Positions 40,953 to 49,562 are shown, counted from the stretch's first letter. The stretch: DNA of 64,000 nucleotides from Legionella taurinensis (GCF_900452865.1 NZ_UGOZ01000001.1:372001-436000), one strand, 5' to 3'. Numbers and translations are program-made. The notes: generated by a model from the letters alone, not told the origin.

Positions 40953-42140
40953 ATGATTTATGGGGTTTTGAACCTTTCATTTTGGGGATATGTCATCGCG
41001 ACCATCGTGTTAACGCAAATCACGATTGCCGGGGTTACCATCTATCTGCATCGCTATCAGACACACAGAGCATTGACCCTTCATCCTGTCGTCAGTCACT
41101 TTTTTCGTTTTTGGCTCTGGTTGACTACCGGGATGGTGACGGCCCAATGGGTCGCTATTCACCGTAAACACCACGCCACCACGGATGTTGAAGGCGATCC
41201 TCACAGTCCCAAAGTTCTCGGGATTAAAAAGGTATTCTGGCAGGGCGCTGAATTGTACCGCGCCGCCTCCAAAGACCAGGAGATGGTAAAAAAATATTCC
41301 CATGGGACGCCGACTGACTGGGTGGAACGCAATGTTTACAGCCGTTTCAGTTCCAAAGGCATTCTCATTATGCTGTTGGCCGACTTGATTCTATTTGGCA
41401 TTCCCGGCATTACCATCTGGGCCATTCAGATGATGTGGATTCCACTGCACGCGGCAGGCGTCGTCAATGGAATTGGCCATTACTGGGGGTATCGCAATTT
41501 TGAATGCCCGGATGCTGCGACCAACATTTTTCCCTGGGGTTTCTGGATTGGCGGTGAAGAATTGCATAATAATCACCACACCTTCGCTTCCTCTGCCAAG
41601 TTTTCTGTGAAATGGTGGGAGTTTGATATCGGCTGGTTCTACATTCGCTGCCTGTCTTTTCTGAAATTGGCCAAGGTTAAAAAACTGCCTCCGAAACTGG
41701 CGATGGAAGAAGGCAAGCTGAACGTGGATTTGGAGACAGTGAAAGCGGTTGTCAGTAATCGGTTTCAGGTGATGTCCTACTATTACAAGCGGGTGGTCCG
41801 CCCTATTCTCAAGATGGAAAAGCGTATCCATACCGAGAACAATAGTGATAAAAAACTGTTCCAGCGTGCCGGACGTCTCCTGCGTCTCCAGGACAGTTTG
41901 TTATCGCCGCGTGCAAACACGAGATTGCAGGCGTTACTGGAAAGCTGTGAGCAATTGCGCCTGGTTTATACTTACCGGCAATCCCTGCAGAACATCTGGC
42001 TTAAGACCGCAAGCTCACAACGTGAGCTGGTCGACGCGTTGCAGCAATGGTGCAAGCAGGCAGAGGAATCTGGCCTTGAAGTGTTAAAGCAATTTGCCCA
42101 GCAAATGAAAGGCTTTGTACCCAAACCCGTCAAAATCTGA
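40953..42140 (+). CDS. Membrane fatty-acid desaturase with long C-terminal extension
   Basis: A 395-residue integral membrane di-iron desaturase of the acyl-CoA delta-9 type. The three histidine boxes are HRYQTH (33-38), HRKHH (70-74) and HNNHH (205-209). Membrane helices flank the boxes (10-30, 50-66, 135-165). After residue 250 comes a roughly 145-residue soluble helical extension that bacterial desaturases often lack. ATG 40953 has GGGGAG eight bases upstream. It probably adjusts membrane fluidity and is followed by a strong terminator. Confidence 0.88.
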   Translation: MIYGVLNLSFWGYVIATIVLTQITIAGVTIYLHRYQTHRALTLHPVVSHFFRFWLWLTTGMVTAQWVAIHRKHHATTDVEGDPHSPKVLGIKKVFWQGAELYRAASKDQEMVKKYSHGTPTDWVERNVYSRFSSKGILIMLLADLILFGIPGITIWAIQMMWIPLHAAGVVNGIGHYWGYRNFECPDAATNIFPWGFWIGGEELHNNHHTFASSAKFSVKWWEFDIGWFYIRCLSFLKLAKVKKLPPKLAMEEGKLNVDLETVKAVVSNRFQVMSYYYKRVVRPILKMEKRIHTENNSDKKLFQRAGRLLRLQDSLLSPRANTRLQALLESCEQLRLVYTYRQSLQNIWLKTASSQRELVDALQQWCKQAEESGLEVLKQFAQQMKGFVPKPVKI

Positions 42141-42144
42141 TTCT

Positions 42145-42170
42145 AAAGGGAGGCTGAGCCTCCCTTTTTT
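42145..42170 (+). terminator. Intrinsic terminator after the desaturase gene
   Basis: AAAGGGAGGC-TGA-GCCTCCCTTT is a perfect 10-bp stem followed by further T residues, 4 nt after the stop codon. Confidence 0.9.
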
Positions 42171-42308
42171 CTATTTAAGCCCGACCTGCATGGGTTCTCT
42201 GGCTATACTTTCAATAAGACATCAAATTATGGTAACTCATGATTGACTTTCCTCTGGTTTTGCTTTGAAGTAATGAATTACCAGTCACAAAATTGAAAGG
42301 AGTTGTTT

Positions 42309-43049
42309 ATGGAAAAAATGACAGCCGTTGTAACTGGAGGTACAGGAGGAATTGGCACAGCGATTTGCCAAAAATTAGCTTCCGAGTACCAGGTGATCGC
42401 TTGCTACTTCAAGGATGGAAAGCATGAAGAAGCCAAAGCCTGGCAAGAGCAGCAACGCAAAGCCGGTTTTAACGTCGATATTGTTTATGCGGACATGGCA
42501 AGTTTTGCTGATTGCGAAAAGCTGGTTTCCCTGGTGAACGAACGTTATGGCCACATCGATGTTCTGGTTAATAATGCCGGGATTACCGCCGATTGCAGTC
42601 TTAGAAAAATGACCCCTCAGCAGTGGCAGCAGGTACTCGATGCCAATCTGACCAGCGTCTTTAATATTACCCGCAATGTATTGCCTGCCATGCTTGACAA
42701 GGGCTATGGCCGTATCATTACCATCTCGTCAATCAATGGCCGTAAGGGCCAGTTTGGTCAGTGTAACTATGCCGCCAGCAAGGCCGCCTTGTTTGGTTTC
42801 ACTAAAAGTCTGGCATTGGAAGTGGCCAGCAAAGGCATTACTGTCAATACCATTTCGCCCGGGTACATTGAAACGCCGATGCTGGCGGGAGTGAAAGAGG
42901 ATGTATTAAAAAGTATTGTTGCCAATATTCCTGTCGGACGTTTAGGGCGACCTGAAGAAATTGCCGATGCCGTGGCGTTTCTGGCTGCTCGTGAATCAGG
43001 CTTTATTACCGGTGCCAATCTGGATATTAATGGCGGTCAATACATGTAA
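42309..43049 (+). CDS. phbB: Acetoacetyl-CoA reductase (copy 1)
   Basis: A 246-residue short-chain dehydrogenase making (R)-3-hydroxybutyryl-CoA for PHB. The cofactor motif is TGGTGGIG near the N-terminus, NNAGIT follows, and the active site is YAASK with serine in ISSINGRKGQFGQ, a stretch typical of PhbB. ATG 42309 follows an AAAGGAG site. It is the first of two adjacent paralogues and heads the PHB gene set with phaR and phasin. Confidence 0.9.
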   Translation: MEKMTAVVTGGTGGIGTAICQKLASEYQVIACYFKDGKHEEAKAWQEQQRKAGFNVDIVYADMASFADCEKLVSLVNERYGHIDVLVNNAGITADCSLRKMTPQQWQQVLDANLTSVFNITRNVLPAMLDKGYGRIITISSINGRKGQFGQCNYAASKAALFGFTKSLALEVASKGITVNTISPGYIETPMLAGVKEDVLKSIVANIPVGRLGRPEEIADAVAFLAARESGFITGANLDINGGQYM

Positions 43050-43086
43050 TTACCTGTTTTCTCATGGTTAGCAGAAAGAGAACAAA

Positions 43087-43833
43087 ATGGAAAAAGACAA
43101 GGTTATATTGGTAACAGGGGGCACTGGGGATATTGGTACTGCCATTGCCATTGAGTTGAGCAAACGTTATGGTCAAATCATTGCGTTGGATGTGGTTTCA
43201 CAGGCGCAGGCCACGGAGTGGCTGAATCATCTGAAACAAGAAGGCCATGAGCAAATCGCTTTCCGGCACATGGATGTGACCCGCTTTGACGAATGCCAGC
43301 AAACTGTTGCCGATATTCTTGTCGAATACGGACAAATCGACGTGTTGATTAATAACGCGGGAATTACCCGCGATGCCGTATTCCATAAAATGACCAAACA
43401 ACAATGGGACGAGGTCTTGCGTGTTAATCTCGATGGCATGTTTAACGTGACTCGTCCTGTGGTTGAGATCATGCGTAATCAGGGCGGTGGCCGCATCGTC
43501 AATGTGTCGTCCGTGAATGCGCAGAAAGGGCAATTTTCTCAGGCCAATTATGCCGCCTCCAAGGCCGGTATTTATGGTTTTACAAAGAGCCTGGCGCAGG
43601 AGTTGATGAGTAAAAACATCACGGTAAACAGCATTTCTCCCGGTTATGTCAATACTCGTCTTATGAAGGGTATCCGGCCTGATATTCTGGATTCAATCAT
43701 TAATTTAATCCCGGCAAAACGTCTGGCAGAGCCGCAAGAAATAGCCTGGGCTGTTGAATTTTTAATTGATGAGCGAAGCCGCTACATTACCGGCGCCAAT
43801 TTAAGCATTAACGGCGGCCTGCACATGTATTAA
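43087..43833 (+). CDS. Acetoacetyl-CoA reductase (copy 2)
   Basis: A 248-residue SDR closely related to the gene before it. It shares TGGTGDIG, NNAGITRDAVFHKMTKQQWDEVL, VSSVNAQKGQFSQANYAASKAG and the C-terminal TGANLSINGG. NNAGITRD is even closer to classical PhbB than copy 1. The pair arose by tandem duplication and may differ in cofactor or substrate length. The gene lies 37 nt after copy 1 and 27 nt before phaR, so the three are probably one transcript. Confidence 0.88.
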   Translation: MEKDKVILVTGGTGDIGTAIAIELSKRYGQIIALDVVSQAQATEWLNHLKQEGHEQIAFRHMDVTRFDECQQTVADILVEYGQIDVLINNAGITRDAVFHKMTKQQWDEVLRVNLDGMFNVTRPVVEIMRNQGGGRIVNVSSVNAQKGQFSQANYAASKAGIYGFTKSLAQELMSKNITVNSISPGYVNTRLMKGIRPDILDSIINLIPAKRLAEPQEIAWAVEFLIDERSRYITGANLSINGGLHMY

Positions 43834-43860
43834 GCGGAACAGGCTGCTTTAGAGGATTAA

Positions 43861-44268
43861 ATGACTAGACTTATCAAGAAATACAAAAACAGACGATTAT
43901 ACGATACCGAAAAAAGCCAATACATCACCGTTGAAGAGTTACAGCGTTATATTATCGATGGAATCGCTTTTCGAGTGGAAGATTCTGTCACCAACAACGA
44001 CATAACCAATGCAACCTTACTGCAGATTTTTGTAGAAATGGAAAGCGGCGCCAGCCAGTTTTTGTCGGCCGACATGTTAAAGCAACTCATTATTCTGGCC
44101 AATCACCCGATGAGTCAGTCTTTTAAAAAGATGCTGGAACAACTGTTTGTGACCCTGGAAAAATCACTGCAGGGTAACCCCTATTTAAGTGATTATAAAA
44201 CCACCAGTGATCTCTGGTCTCAACAAATGCAGCAATTCCTCAAGCAGTGGCAGGGATTTTTTAAATAA
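43861..44268 (+). CDS. phaR: PHB synthesis repressor PhaR
   Basis: A 135-residue DNA- and PHB-binding regulator. The N-terminal domain RLIKKYKNRRLYDTEKSQYIT is the signature of PHB accumulation regulators, followed by the second conserved domain NATLLQIFVEMESGASQFLSADMLKQLI. The family represses phasin genes and is titrated off DNA by PHB granules. The phasin promoter just downstream carries a duplicated 10-bp motif that could be its operator. Confidence 0.93.
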   Translation: MTRLIKKYKNRRLYDTEKSQYITVEELQRYIIDGIAFRVEDSVTNNDITNATLLQIFVEMESGASQFLSADMLKQLIILANHPMSQSFKKMLEQLFVTLEKSLQGNPYLSDYKTTSDLWSQQMQQFLKQWQGFFK

Positions 44269-44275
44269 TTTATGC

Positions 44276-44350
44276 TGCACTGCAAAAAAAGTCGCTGAAT
44301 ACCTTGACAGGCATGGTGATAAGGAACTATTCTATTATTGTGCACTGCAA
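44276..44350 (+). promoter_or_regulatory. Phasin promoter bracketed by a direct repeat (candidate PhaR operators)
   Basis: TTGACA (44304-44309), an 18-bp spacer and TATTCT (44328-44333) form a good promoter. The 10-mer TGCACTGCAA occurs at 44276-44285, just upstream of the -35 element, and again at 44341-44350, near the start of transcription. The copies are 65 bp apart and identical. TGC/GCA-rich sites are known for PhaR in other proteobacteria, and phaR is the adjacent gene. Confidence 0.6.
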
Positions 44351-44369
44351 CATATTGGGGAGAAATGAA

Positions 44370-44663
44370 ATGGTAAACCAAGCTTATTTTGAAAAATGGA
44401 GCGAAATCGCCAAGAAGGTTCAAGAACCTGTTCAAGCCATCGCTGAGTTAAATGTCAAGACCTTGCAAAACCTGTCTTACATTAAGCCCGATGAGTTGGC
44501 TAATTTGAAAAAGCCGGAAGAGTTGTTTGACAAGCAAATGAATATTGCGCTGGAAAACGGCCACAAGGCATTGGATTACATGCAAAAATCCTTTCAAATC
44601 ATTGAAAAGGCTATGTTAAATTTCGCTAAAGACGTTAAAAAAACGGAACAAGCGGTTAAATAA
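44370..44663 (+). CDS. Phasin (PHB granule-associated protein)
   Basis: A 97-residue amphipathic helical protein of the phasin_2 type: YFEKWSEIAKKVQEPVQAIAELNVKTLQNLSYIKPDELANLKKPEELFDKQMNIALENGHKALDYMQ. Phasins coat PHB granules and limit their coalescence. ATG 44370 follows GGGGAGAAATGAA. It has its own promoter and a strong terminator, separating it from the phaR transcript. Confidence 0.85.
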   Translation: MVNQAYFEKWSEIAKKVQEPVQAIAELNVKTLQNLSYIKPDELANLKKPEELFDKQMNIALENGHKALDYMQKSFQIIEKAMLNFAKDVKKTEQAVK

Positions 44664-44682
44664 TTCTTCACCGCCCGTTCTG

Positions 44683-44707
44683 AACAGCCGCTTATGCGGC
44701 TGTTTTT
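44683..44707 (+). terminator. Intrinsic terminator after phasin
   Basis: AACAGCCGC-TTAT-GCGGCTGTT is a perfect 9-bp stem followed by TTTCTATT, 20 nt after the stop codon. Confidence 0.9.
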
Positions 44708-44763
44708 CTATTGGCTCATCAGCCGCCCTAAGTCTCTTGCTCCCTACCCATTAACTGGGAATT

Positions 44764-45516
44764 ATGTCAGTTTATAGGTTTACTACCGATAGAGGCCAAC
44801 CCATGGAACACAGCCATTCGCCCATGGACATTAAACGCCGGCTAAGTACCAACCCGCAAAATTACCTGCGGGATTGGATTTATGGCGGTATCGACGGGGC
44901 AGTCACCACCTTTGCGATTGTTTCTGGTGTAGTAGGAGGTCAGCTGTCATCGCTTGTTATCCTGATCTTGGGTTTTGCTAATTTACTTGCGGATGGATTT
45001 TCCATGGCAGCAAGCAATTACCTGGGGACAAAAGCCGAACGGGAACGCTATCAACAAGACAAAGCCATAGAGGAAAAACACCTCCGCCTTGTACCCGAAG
45101 GCGAAAAAGCCGAAATACGTGCAATGTTTGCGGACCAAGGATTACAGGGGGAGGCGCTTGAACGGGTGGTTGAGGCGATTACATCCAATCAGGGCTTGTG
45201 GTTAAAAACCATGCTCCAGGAAGAATACGGATTGCCGAAAGTTGTGCCATCGCCCTTAAAGTCGGCTGCCTGGACATTCATTTCATTTCTGATTTTTGGG
45301 GCAATCCCTCTGCTACCCTATGTTTTTAACAGGCCTTCTGCTTTTTTCTACTCCTGTCTATTCACTGGATGCACGTTTTTCATCATTGGTGCGATTAAGA
45401 GCCACTGGTCCCCCAAATCCTGGCATTATTCAGGCTTAGAAACGCTTACCTTAGGCGCTGTCACGGCGGCGTTGGCCTATGTCATTGGTTGGGCTTTGCA
45501 TCATTACCTGGCCTGA
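44764..45516 (+). CDS. VIT1/CCC1-family membrane transporter
   Basis: A 250-residue protein of the vacuolar iron transporter family. The N-terminal signature is WIYGGIDGAVTTFAIVSGVVGG, then LGFANLLADGFSMAASNYLGTKAE. A cytoplasmic domain with many Glu residues and three C-terminal helices follow. Bacterial members move Fe2+/Mn2+ out of the cytoplasm or are of unknown direction. ATG 44764 (GGGA upstream) and ATG 44803 (GAGG upstream) are both possible starts; the second would remove 13 residues before the membrane domain. Confidence 0.85.
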   Translation: MSVYRFTTDRGQPMEHSHSPMDIKRRLSTNPQNYLRDWIYGGIDGAVTTFAIVSGVVGGQLSSLVILILGFANLLADGFSMAASNYLGTKAERERYQQDKAIEEKHLRLVPEGEKAEIRAMFADQGLQGEALERVVEAITSNQGLWLKTMLQEEYGLPKVVPSPLKSAAWTFISFLIFGAIPLLPYVFNRPSAFFYSCLFTGCTFFIIGAIKSHWSPKSWHYSGLETLTLGAVTAALAYVIGWALHHYLA

Positions 45517-45518
45517 TA

Positions 45519-45944
45519 CTAGCCCTGACTGATAATCAACACCCCGATGAAGATGAGGGTGCCGCCAATCAACACGGAGGAATTGGCATGATTTTCACGA
45601 AACAGCAGCCAGGTGAAGAAAATGGTGAACAGGGGATAAATTAATTCAATGATGCCTGCAGCAGTGGCATTTTTAGCCCGCACAGACAGTGCAATCAGGT
45701 AACTTGCCACGCTGACCACGACAATCTGAGTCAGCGTAAGAATCAGTAAATCAGGCTGATTGCTCAAGGTATGCCAATCTTTTTTAAAGGAGGTCAGGCC
45801 GGCAAGCAGGGAAAAGACCACCGCGCCAAGGAGCATCTCCAGCGCCAGCAGGGTAAAAATGGACAAGCTGTGCAGGAGCTTTTCTGCGAGAGAATAATTT
45901 AAACCCCAGAGCAGGGCTGCCAATAAAGCAAATACTATCCACAT
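45519..45944 (-). CDS. EamA-like small membrane protein
   Basis: A 141-residue protein with about five hydrophobic helices, equal to one EamA half-unit: WIVFALLAALLWGLNYSLAEKLLH, then a final helix pair ending IGGTLIFIGVLIISQG. Members with two half-units export metabolites; a single unit would need to dimerise. It is convergent with the VIT-family gene, 2 nt apart. It is separated by 2 nt from ubiX on the same strand, hinting at cotranscription. Confidence 0.75.
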   Translation of the reverse strand: MWIVFALLAALLWGLNYSLAEKLLHSLSIFTLLALEMLLGAVVFSLLAGLTSFKKDWHTLSNQPDLLILTLTQIVVVSVASYLIALSVRAKNATAAGIIELIYPLFTIFFTWLLFRENHANSSVLIGGTLIFIGVLIISQG

Positions 45945-45946
45945 CG

Positions 45947-46531
45947 TTAGTCCGCTTTATGAAGGTTGTCTCCCCATCGTCTCACAAGATCGAGGTCAAA
46001 ATCAAAAAGATCGAGAATGCGCCCTACCGTGTGATTGACCACATCATCCAACGTGGCGGGTTTTGTATAGAAGGCAGGCACGGGTGGGGCGATAATGGCT
46101 CCCATTTCCGTCACGCTCACCATGTTCCGAAGATGCCCCAAATGCAGCGGGGTTTCTCTCGCCAGGAGGATGAGTTTGCGCCGCTCTTTCAAGATCACAT
46201 CGGCTGCCCGGGTTAATAAATTACTGGTACAACCGCTGGCAATGTCAGCCAGCGTGCGCATGGAACAGGGGGCAATGATCATGCCCAAGGTTTTATAGGA
46301 GCCGCTGGCGAGGCAGGCGGCAACGTCATTGATGTTGTAATAATGACTGGCCAGCTGTTCAAGATCCGAGGCCGTGTAGGTGGTTTCATAATGGCGGGTC
46401 TGCTGAGCCGCTTTCGTCACAATCAGATGGGTTTCCACCGACAGTTGCCGTAAAATTTCAAGCAGTCGAATGCCATAAATAATGCCTGAAGCGCCGCTGA
46501 TGCCGATGATGATTCGTTCTTTCTTAGCCAT
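45947..46531 (-). CDS. ubiX: Flavin prenyltransferase UbiX
   Basis: A 194-residue flavoprotein that prenylates FMN to make the cofactor of the UbiD decarboxylase in ubiquinone synthesis. Diagnostic stretches are IIIGISGASGIIYGIRLLE, APCSMRTLADIASGCTSNLLTRAADVILKERRKLILLARETPLH and GAIIAPPVPAFY. I start at ATG 46531; 14 extra residues to 46573 are not family-like. Confidence 0.95.
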   Translation of the reverse strand: MAKKERIIIGISGASGIIYGIRLLEILRQLSVETHLIVTKAAQQTRHYETTYTASDLEQLASHYYNINDVAACLASGSYKTLGMIIAPCSMRTLADIASGCTSNLLTRAADVILKERRKLILLARETPLHLGHLRNMVSVTEMGAIIAPPVPAFYTKPATLDDVVNHTVGRILDLFDFDLDLVRRWGDNLHKAD

Positions 46532-46581
46532 GAAGTTGCTTTTGCCGACGAGGTAAGACCGTAAAAATACCACAAAAAGTG

Positions 46582-47151
46582 TTATTTTTCTCCATTTTCG
46601 CTCCCAAGACGGCAGGAAGAAAGCAGTTCTTCCAGTTGAGTGACGCCGAGCTCACGCATTTTTTCAATGTTGCGCAGAGGAATTAGCGAGGTGTCGCCAT
46701 AATAGGCAATGGCCTGTTCAACCTGGTCTTCGCGCAAAAGATGCAGCATGGGGTAAGGGGAGCGGTTGGTGTAATTGCCGGCATCATTAAAATCAACGCC
46801 GTCGAAACAATAATCAGGATGAAAACTGGCCAGTTGATAAAGGCCTTCATAGCCGCTGTCGTTTAAGAGCTGCTCGGCTAAATCCAGGAAATCCAGGTAG
46901 TCAAAAAAGGAATGGAATTGCCGGGGGAAAATGAGCAGGGTGGTGGCAATGGCAGGATCCTTATCCAGTAGAGACACCTCGTCCATTAATTGGAACAAGG
47001 CCTGTTCTGTATCCTGGCTGTCTGCAACCGCAAGGCGAAGCGTCTGGCGATCCACTTCCCGTTTGGCAAAGGGGCAAACCCCGTATTCGATTATAAAATG
47101 CCGAACCCAATGCCGGGTTTGAGCAATGACCTCTTCAGAATGATTCATCAT
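46582..47151 (-). CDS. DUF1415 family protein
   Basis: A 189-residue cytoplasmic protein. The family pattern is present: TRHWVRHFIIEYGVCPFAKRE near the N-terminus, then FFDYLDFLDLAEQLL, LASFHPDYCFDG and NYTNRSPYPMLHLLRE. Function is unknown; the conserved CPFA and FHPDY segments suggest a metal or small-molecule site. It lies 50 nt upstream of ubiX on the same strand. Start is the first of two adjacent ATG codons. Confidence 0.85.
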   Translation of the reverse strand: MMNHSEEVIAQTRHWVRHFIIEYGVCPFAKREVDRQTLRLAVADSQDTEQALFQLMDEVSLLDKDPAIATTLLIFPRQFHSFFDYLDFLDLAEQLLNDSGYEGLYQLASFHPDYCFDGVDFNDAGNYTNRSPYPMLHLLREDQVEQAIAYYGDTSLIPLRNIEKMRELGVTQLEELLSSCRLGSENGEK

Positions 47152-47187
47152 GATTAAAAAGCAGGAAGTATAACCGATTTTGACACT

Positions 47188-47196
47188 TGCTATAAT
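47188..47196 (+). promoter_or_regulatory. Extended -10 promoter candidate
   Basis: TGCTATAAT contains a consensus -10 with a TG extension (TTGCTATAAT). It lies 27 bp before the exported-protein start at 47224. TTGACA eleven bases upstream is too close to be the matching -35. Confidence 0.4.
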
Positions 47197-47223
47197 TAAA
47201 AGGCAATCTCGCTATGGAAAAAA

Positions 47224-47688
47224 ATGATGAATAAACACCTACTACCGTTGCTTGCTTTGTTGCTGGCGTCTGAAAGTCAGGCGTTGGAGCCGCTGAGTTT
47301 CAAGTCCCCTTACAATGATCAGGTGCTGCCGTCGCCCTTTCCAGTCTATGTCATTGAAAATCAAGGGGTGGTGAATCATTCCTACCCTGGGGCAAAGAAA
47401 GTGATGTTGCCCACGGACAACAGCTACAGCGGCAAATCAGGCTGCTACGTGGCCTGCTATTCGCATCGTTCTGGAATTTACGCCGTCTCACCGGACATCA
47501 GCGTCATGGGGCAGGTGCGTGTGCCTGGGGAATACATTGGCCGCATTTGCCAGCCTAAAGCCTATGAATGGCAGGACATCAGTCAAATAGCCGCCTTTAA
47601 TCAACTCTGTGCTCAGAAAATCAAAAGCTGTGCCGCCGGCGATTGCTGGGCCGGCGGCGATACAGGCGGTTGGTTTGGGATTCAGTAA
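47224..47688 (+). CDS. Exported Cys-rich protein of unknown function
   Basis: A 154-residue protein with a signal peptide (LLPLLALLLASESQA; cleavage likely after SQA). The mature domain has six cysteines, in GCYVAC, RICQ, QLCA, KSCA and DCWA, with a Gly/Trp-rich C-terminus (WAGGDTGGWFGIQ). I do not recognise a family; the even number of cysteines fits a disulfide-bonded periplasmic or secreted protein. Two consecutive ATG codons (47224, 47227) are equally good starts. It is convergent with phaC, 3 nt apart. Confidence 0.7.
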   Translation: MMNKHLLPLLALLLASESQALEPLSFKSPYNDQVLPSPFPVYVIENQGVVNHSYPGAKKVMLPTDNSYSGKSGCYVACYSHRSGIYAVSPDISVMGQVRVPGEYIGRICQPKAYEWQDISQIAAFNQLCAQKIKSCAAGDCWAGGDTGGWFGIQ

Positions 47689-47691
47689 CCG

Positions 47692-49476
47692 TTAACCGGT
47701 GGTTGCTGCAGGACTGGTCGTCACTTCGCTTGTGTATGTTTTAAACACATACGTTCCAGGGGCATTGACGATGCCAGGGTAGGGCAACTCACTGAACACC
47801 GGCGCCTCGACCATGCGCCCTGACTCTTTTTTAAGCCAGGACATCCATTCGGGCCACCAGGAGCCGGCAAGATGCATCGCATCATTGAACCATTCATCCG
47901 CTGTCTGGTGGGTATCGTAATTACGGTAATACCCGTACTTTTCTACATTGGGCGGGTTGACAATGCCAGCAATGTGGCCTGAGCCACCCAGGAGAAAGCG
48001 CTTTTTGCCTTTCATCAACTCAAAGCCCTTGTAGGTGGTTTTCCAGGGCGCAATGTGGTCTTTCAATGTGGAGACAAAGAAAGTGGGAATAGTAATCTGG
48101 GTGACATCAATCGGGACGTGATTGAGCAGCACTTTACCGGGCTTAACCAGGTAATTATGCAAATACATCCAGCGCAAATAAGTCGAATGCATCTTTGCCG
48201 GCATGTTAGTGGCATCGGCATTCCAGTAGAGAATATCAAAGGGAACCGGATTTTTGCCCTGCAGGTAATTTTTAATGAAAAAGCTCCAGACCAAATCATT
48301 GGCCCGCAGGGAATTAAACGTACTGGCCATAAACCGCCCATCCAGATAACCTTTCAGCTTCATCTGCTCTTCAAGACGTGCTATTTGGTGTTCATCTATG
48401 AAGACGGAAATATCCCCCGGGTCGCTGAAATCAATCATCGAGGCGAGGAAGGTTGCACTGTGAACCGGCATGGTTTTGCTGGCATTGTAATAGGCCAGAA
48501 GGCAGGCCAATAAGGTGCCGCCGATACAAAAGCCCAGGGTGTTGACTTTCTTGACTTTTAATTGCTTACGGATAATGTCAATGGCGGTCATTGGGCCTTC
48601 GTCGAGGTAATTGTACAGGCCTTTATTGGCATAGCTGGCATCCGGATTGACCCAGGAAATCATGAACACAGTAATCCCCTGCTCCACTATCCATTTAACA
48701 AAGGAATTATGCTGGCTTAGATCCAGGATGTAGTATTTATTGATCCAGGGCGGAATAATCAGCAGCGGAATTGAATTGACCTTTTCCGTTTGCGGCGAAT
48801 ACTGGATGAGCTCCATCATGTCGTTGCGGAAAATGACTTTGCCGGGTGTGGTTGCCAGATTTTCCCCGATTTTAAACGCATCGGTGTCCGTCATTTTGAT
48901 AATGAGACGGGTGGAGCCAGACTCCATGTCCGTGAGCAGATTCTGTAATCCTTTCAATAAATTTTTGCCATGGCTTTGAATGGTTTCAGCCATTAGCTGG
49001 GGGTTGGTGTGCAGGTAATTCGCCGGTGACAGCGCATCGAGGTATTGACGGGTAAAAAACTGAATGCGTTTTGCCAGTTGCTTGTCGCCGTAATCGATTT
49101 GTTCAAGCAGGCAGTTCATGTGTTCGCTGGCTAAAAGGTAATGCTGGCTTAGCAGATTAAAAAAAGGATTATTGACCCATTCCTCGCCGCTGAACCGTTT
49201 GTCGTCTATCGGCATGGCTTTGCCTTCAAGCCAGTGACTGAACTGGTCCTGCGCCAGACTCATGGCGTCTTTCCAGTAGGCGACCTGCATTTGCCAGACC
49301 TGCTCGGGATTTTTAAGCAATGTCAGCATCAGCGAAATGAAATCATTGGTTACATCGGAATACTGCTTGATTAAATCCAGTACCTGCGTGGGCTGCGTCT
49401 GAAACTCAGTCATCAGTTTAAGACTTTTTTCAGCCACGACCTGCATGATATGGCTAAGTTCCGCGTCGTGAGTCAT
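47692..49476 (-). CDS. phaC: Class I poly(3-hydroxyalkanoate) synthase
   Basis: A 594-residue polymerase that builds PHB from (R)-3-hydroxybutyryl-CoA at the granule surface. The lipase-like box is GFCIGG with nucleophile C317. The catalytic Asp is in STLKDHIAPW and the His in GGSGHIAGIVNPP. YLDLSQ-like LDLSQHNSFVKWI and ISWVNPDASYANKGL are family hallmarks. It lies 3 kb from phaR and phasin in the opposite direction, so it is controlled separately. No phaA thiolase is in the window. Confidence 0.96.
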   Translation of the reverse strand: MTHDAELSHIMQVVAEKSLKLMTEFQTQPTQVLDLIKQYSDVTNDFISLMLTLLKNPEQVWQMQVAYWKDAMSLAQDQFSHWLEGKAMPIDDKRFSGEEWVNNPFFNLLSQHYLLASEHMNCLLEQIDYGDKQLAKRIQFFTRQYLDALSPANYLHTNPQLMAETIQSHGKNLLKGLQNLLTDMESGSTRLIIKMTDTDAFKIGENLATTPGKVIFRNDMMELIQYSPQTEKVNSIPLLIIPPWINKYYILDLSQHNSFVKWIVEQGITVFMISWVNPDASYANKGLYNYLDEGPMTAIDIIRKQLKVKKVNTLGFCIGGTLLACLLAYYNASKTMPVHSATFLASMIDFSDPGDISVFIDEHQIARLEEQMKLKGYLDGRFMASTFNSLRANDLVWSFFIKNYLQGKNPVPFDILYWNADATNMPAKMHSTYLRWMYLHNYLVKPGKVLLNHVPIDVTQITIPTFFVSTLKDHIAPWKTTYKGFELMKGKKRFLLGGSGHIAGIVNPPNVEKYGYYRNYDTHQTADEWFNDAMHLAGSWWPEWMSWLKKESGRMVEAPVFSELPYPGIVNAPGTYVFKTYTSEVTTSPAATTG

Positions 49477-49562
49477 CCTTGCTCCTGCTATCCTTTTGCT
49501 GTTCTATTCTCACGCTTTTTAGGCTAGATTAGCAAGTAGGGAATTTACGTAGAGGCTAAGAA

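Noticed and set aside
41391-41831. 146-codon frame antisense to the desaturase
   Set aside because: It is the complement of conserved histidine boxes and their surroundings; low-complexity pattern and no recognisable product.
47180-47185. TTGACA as -35 element before the six-cysteine protein
   Set aside because: It is only 5 bp from TATAAT, and no -10 lies at 16-18 bp; the extended -10 alone is the better reading.
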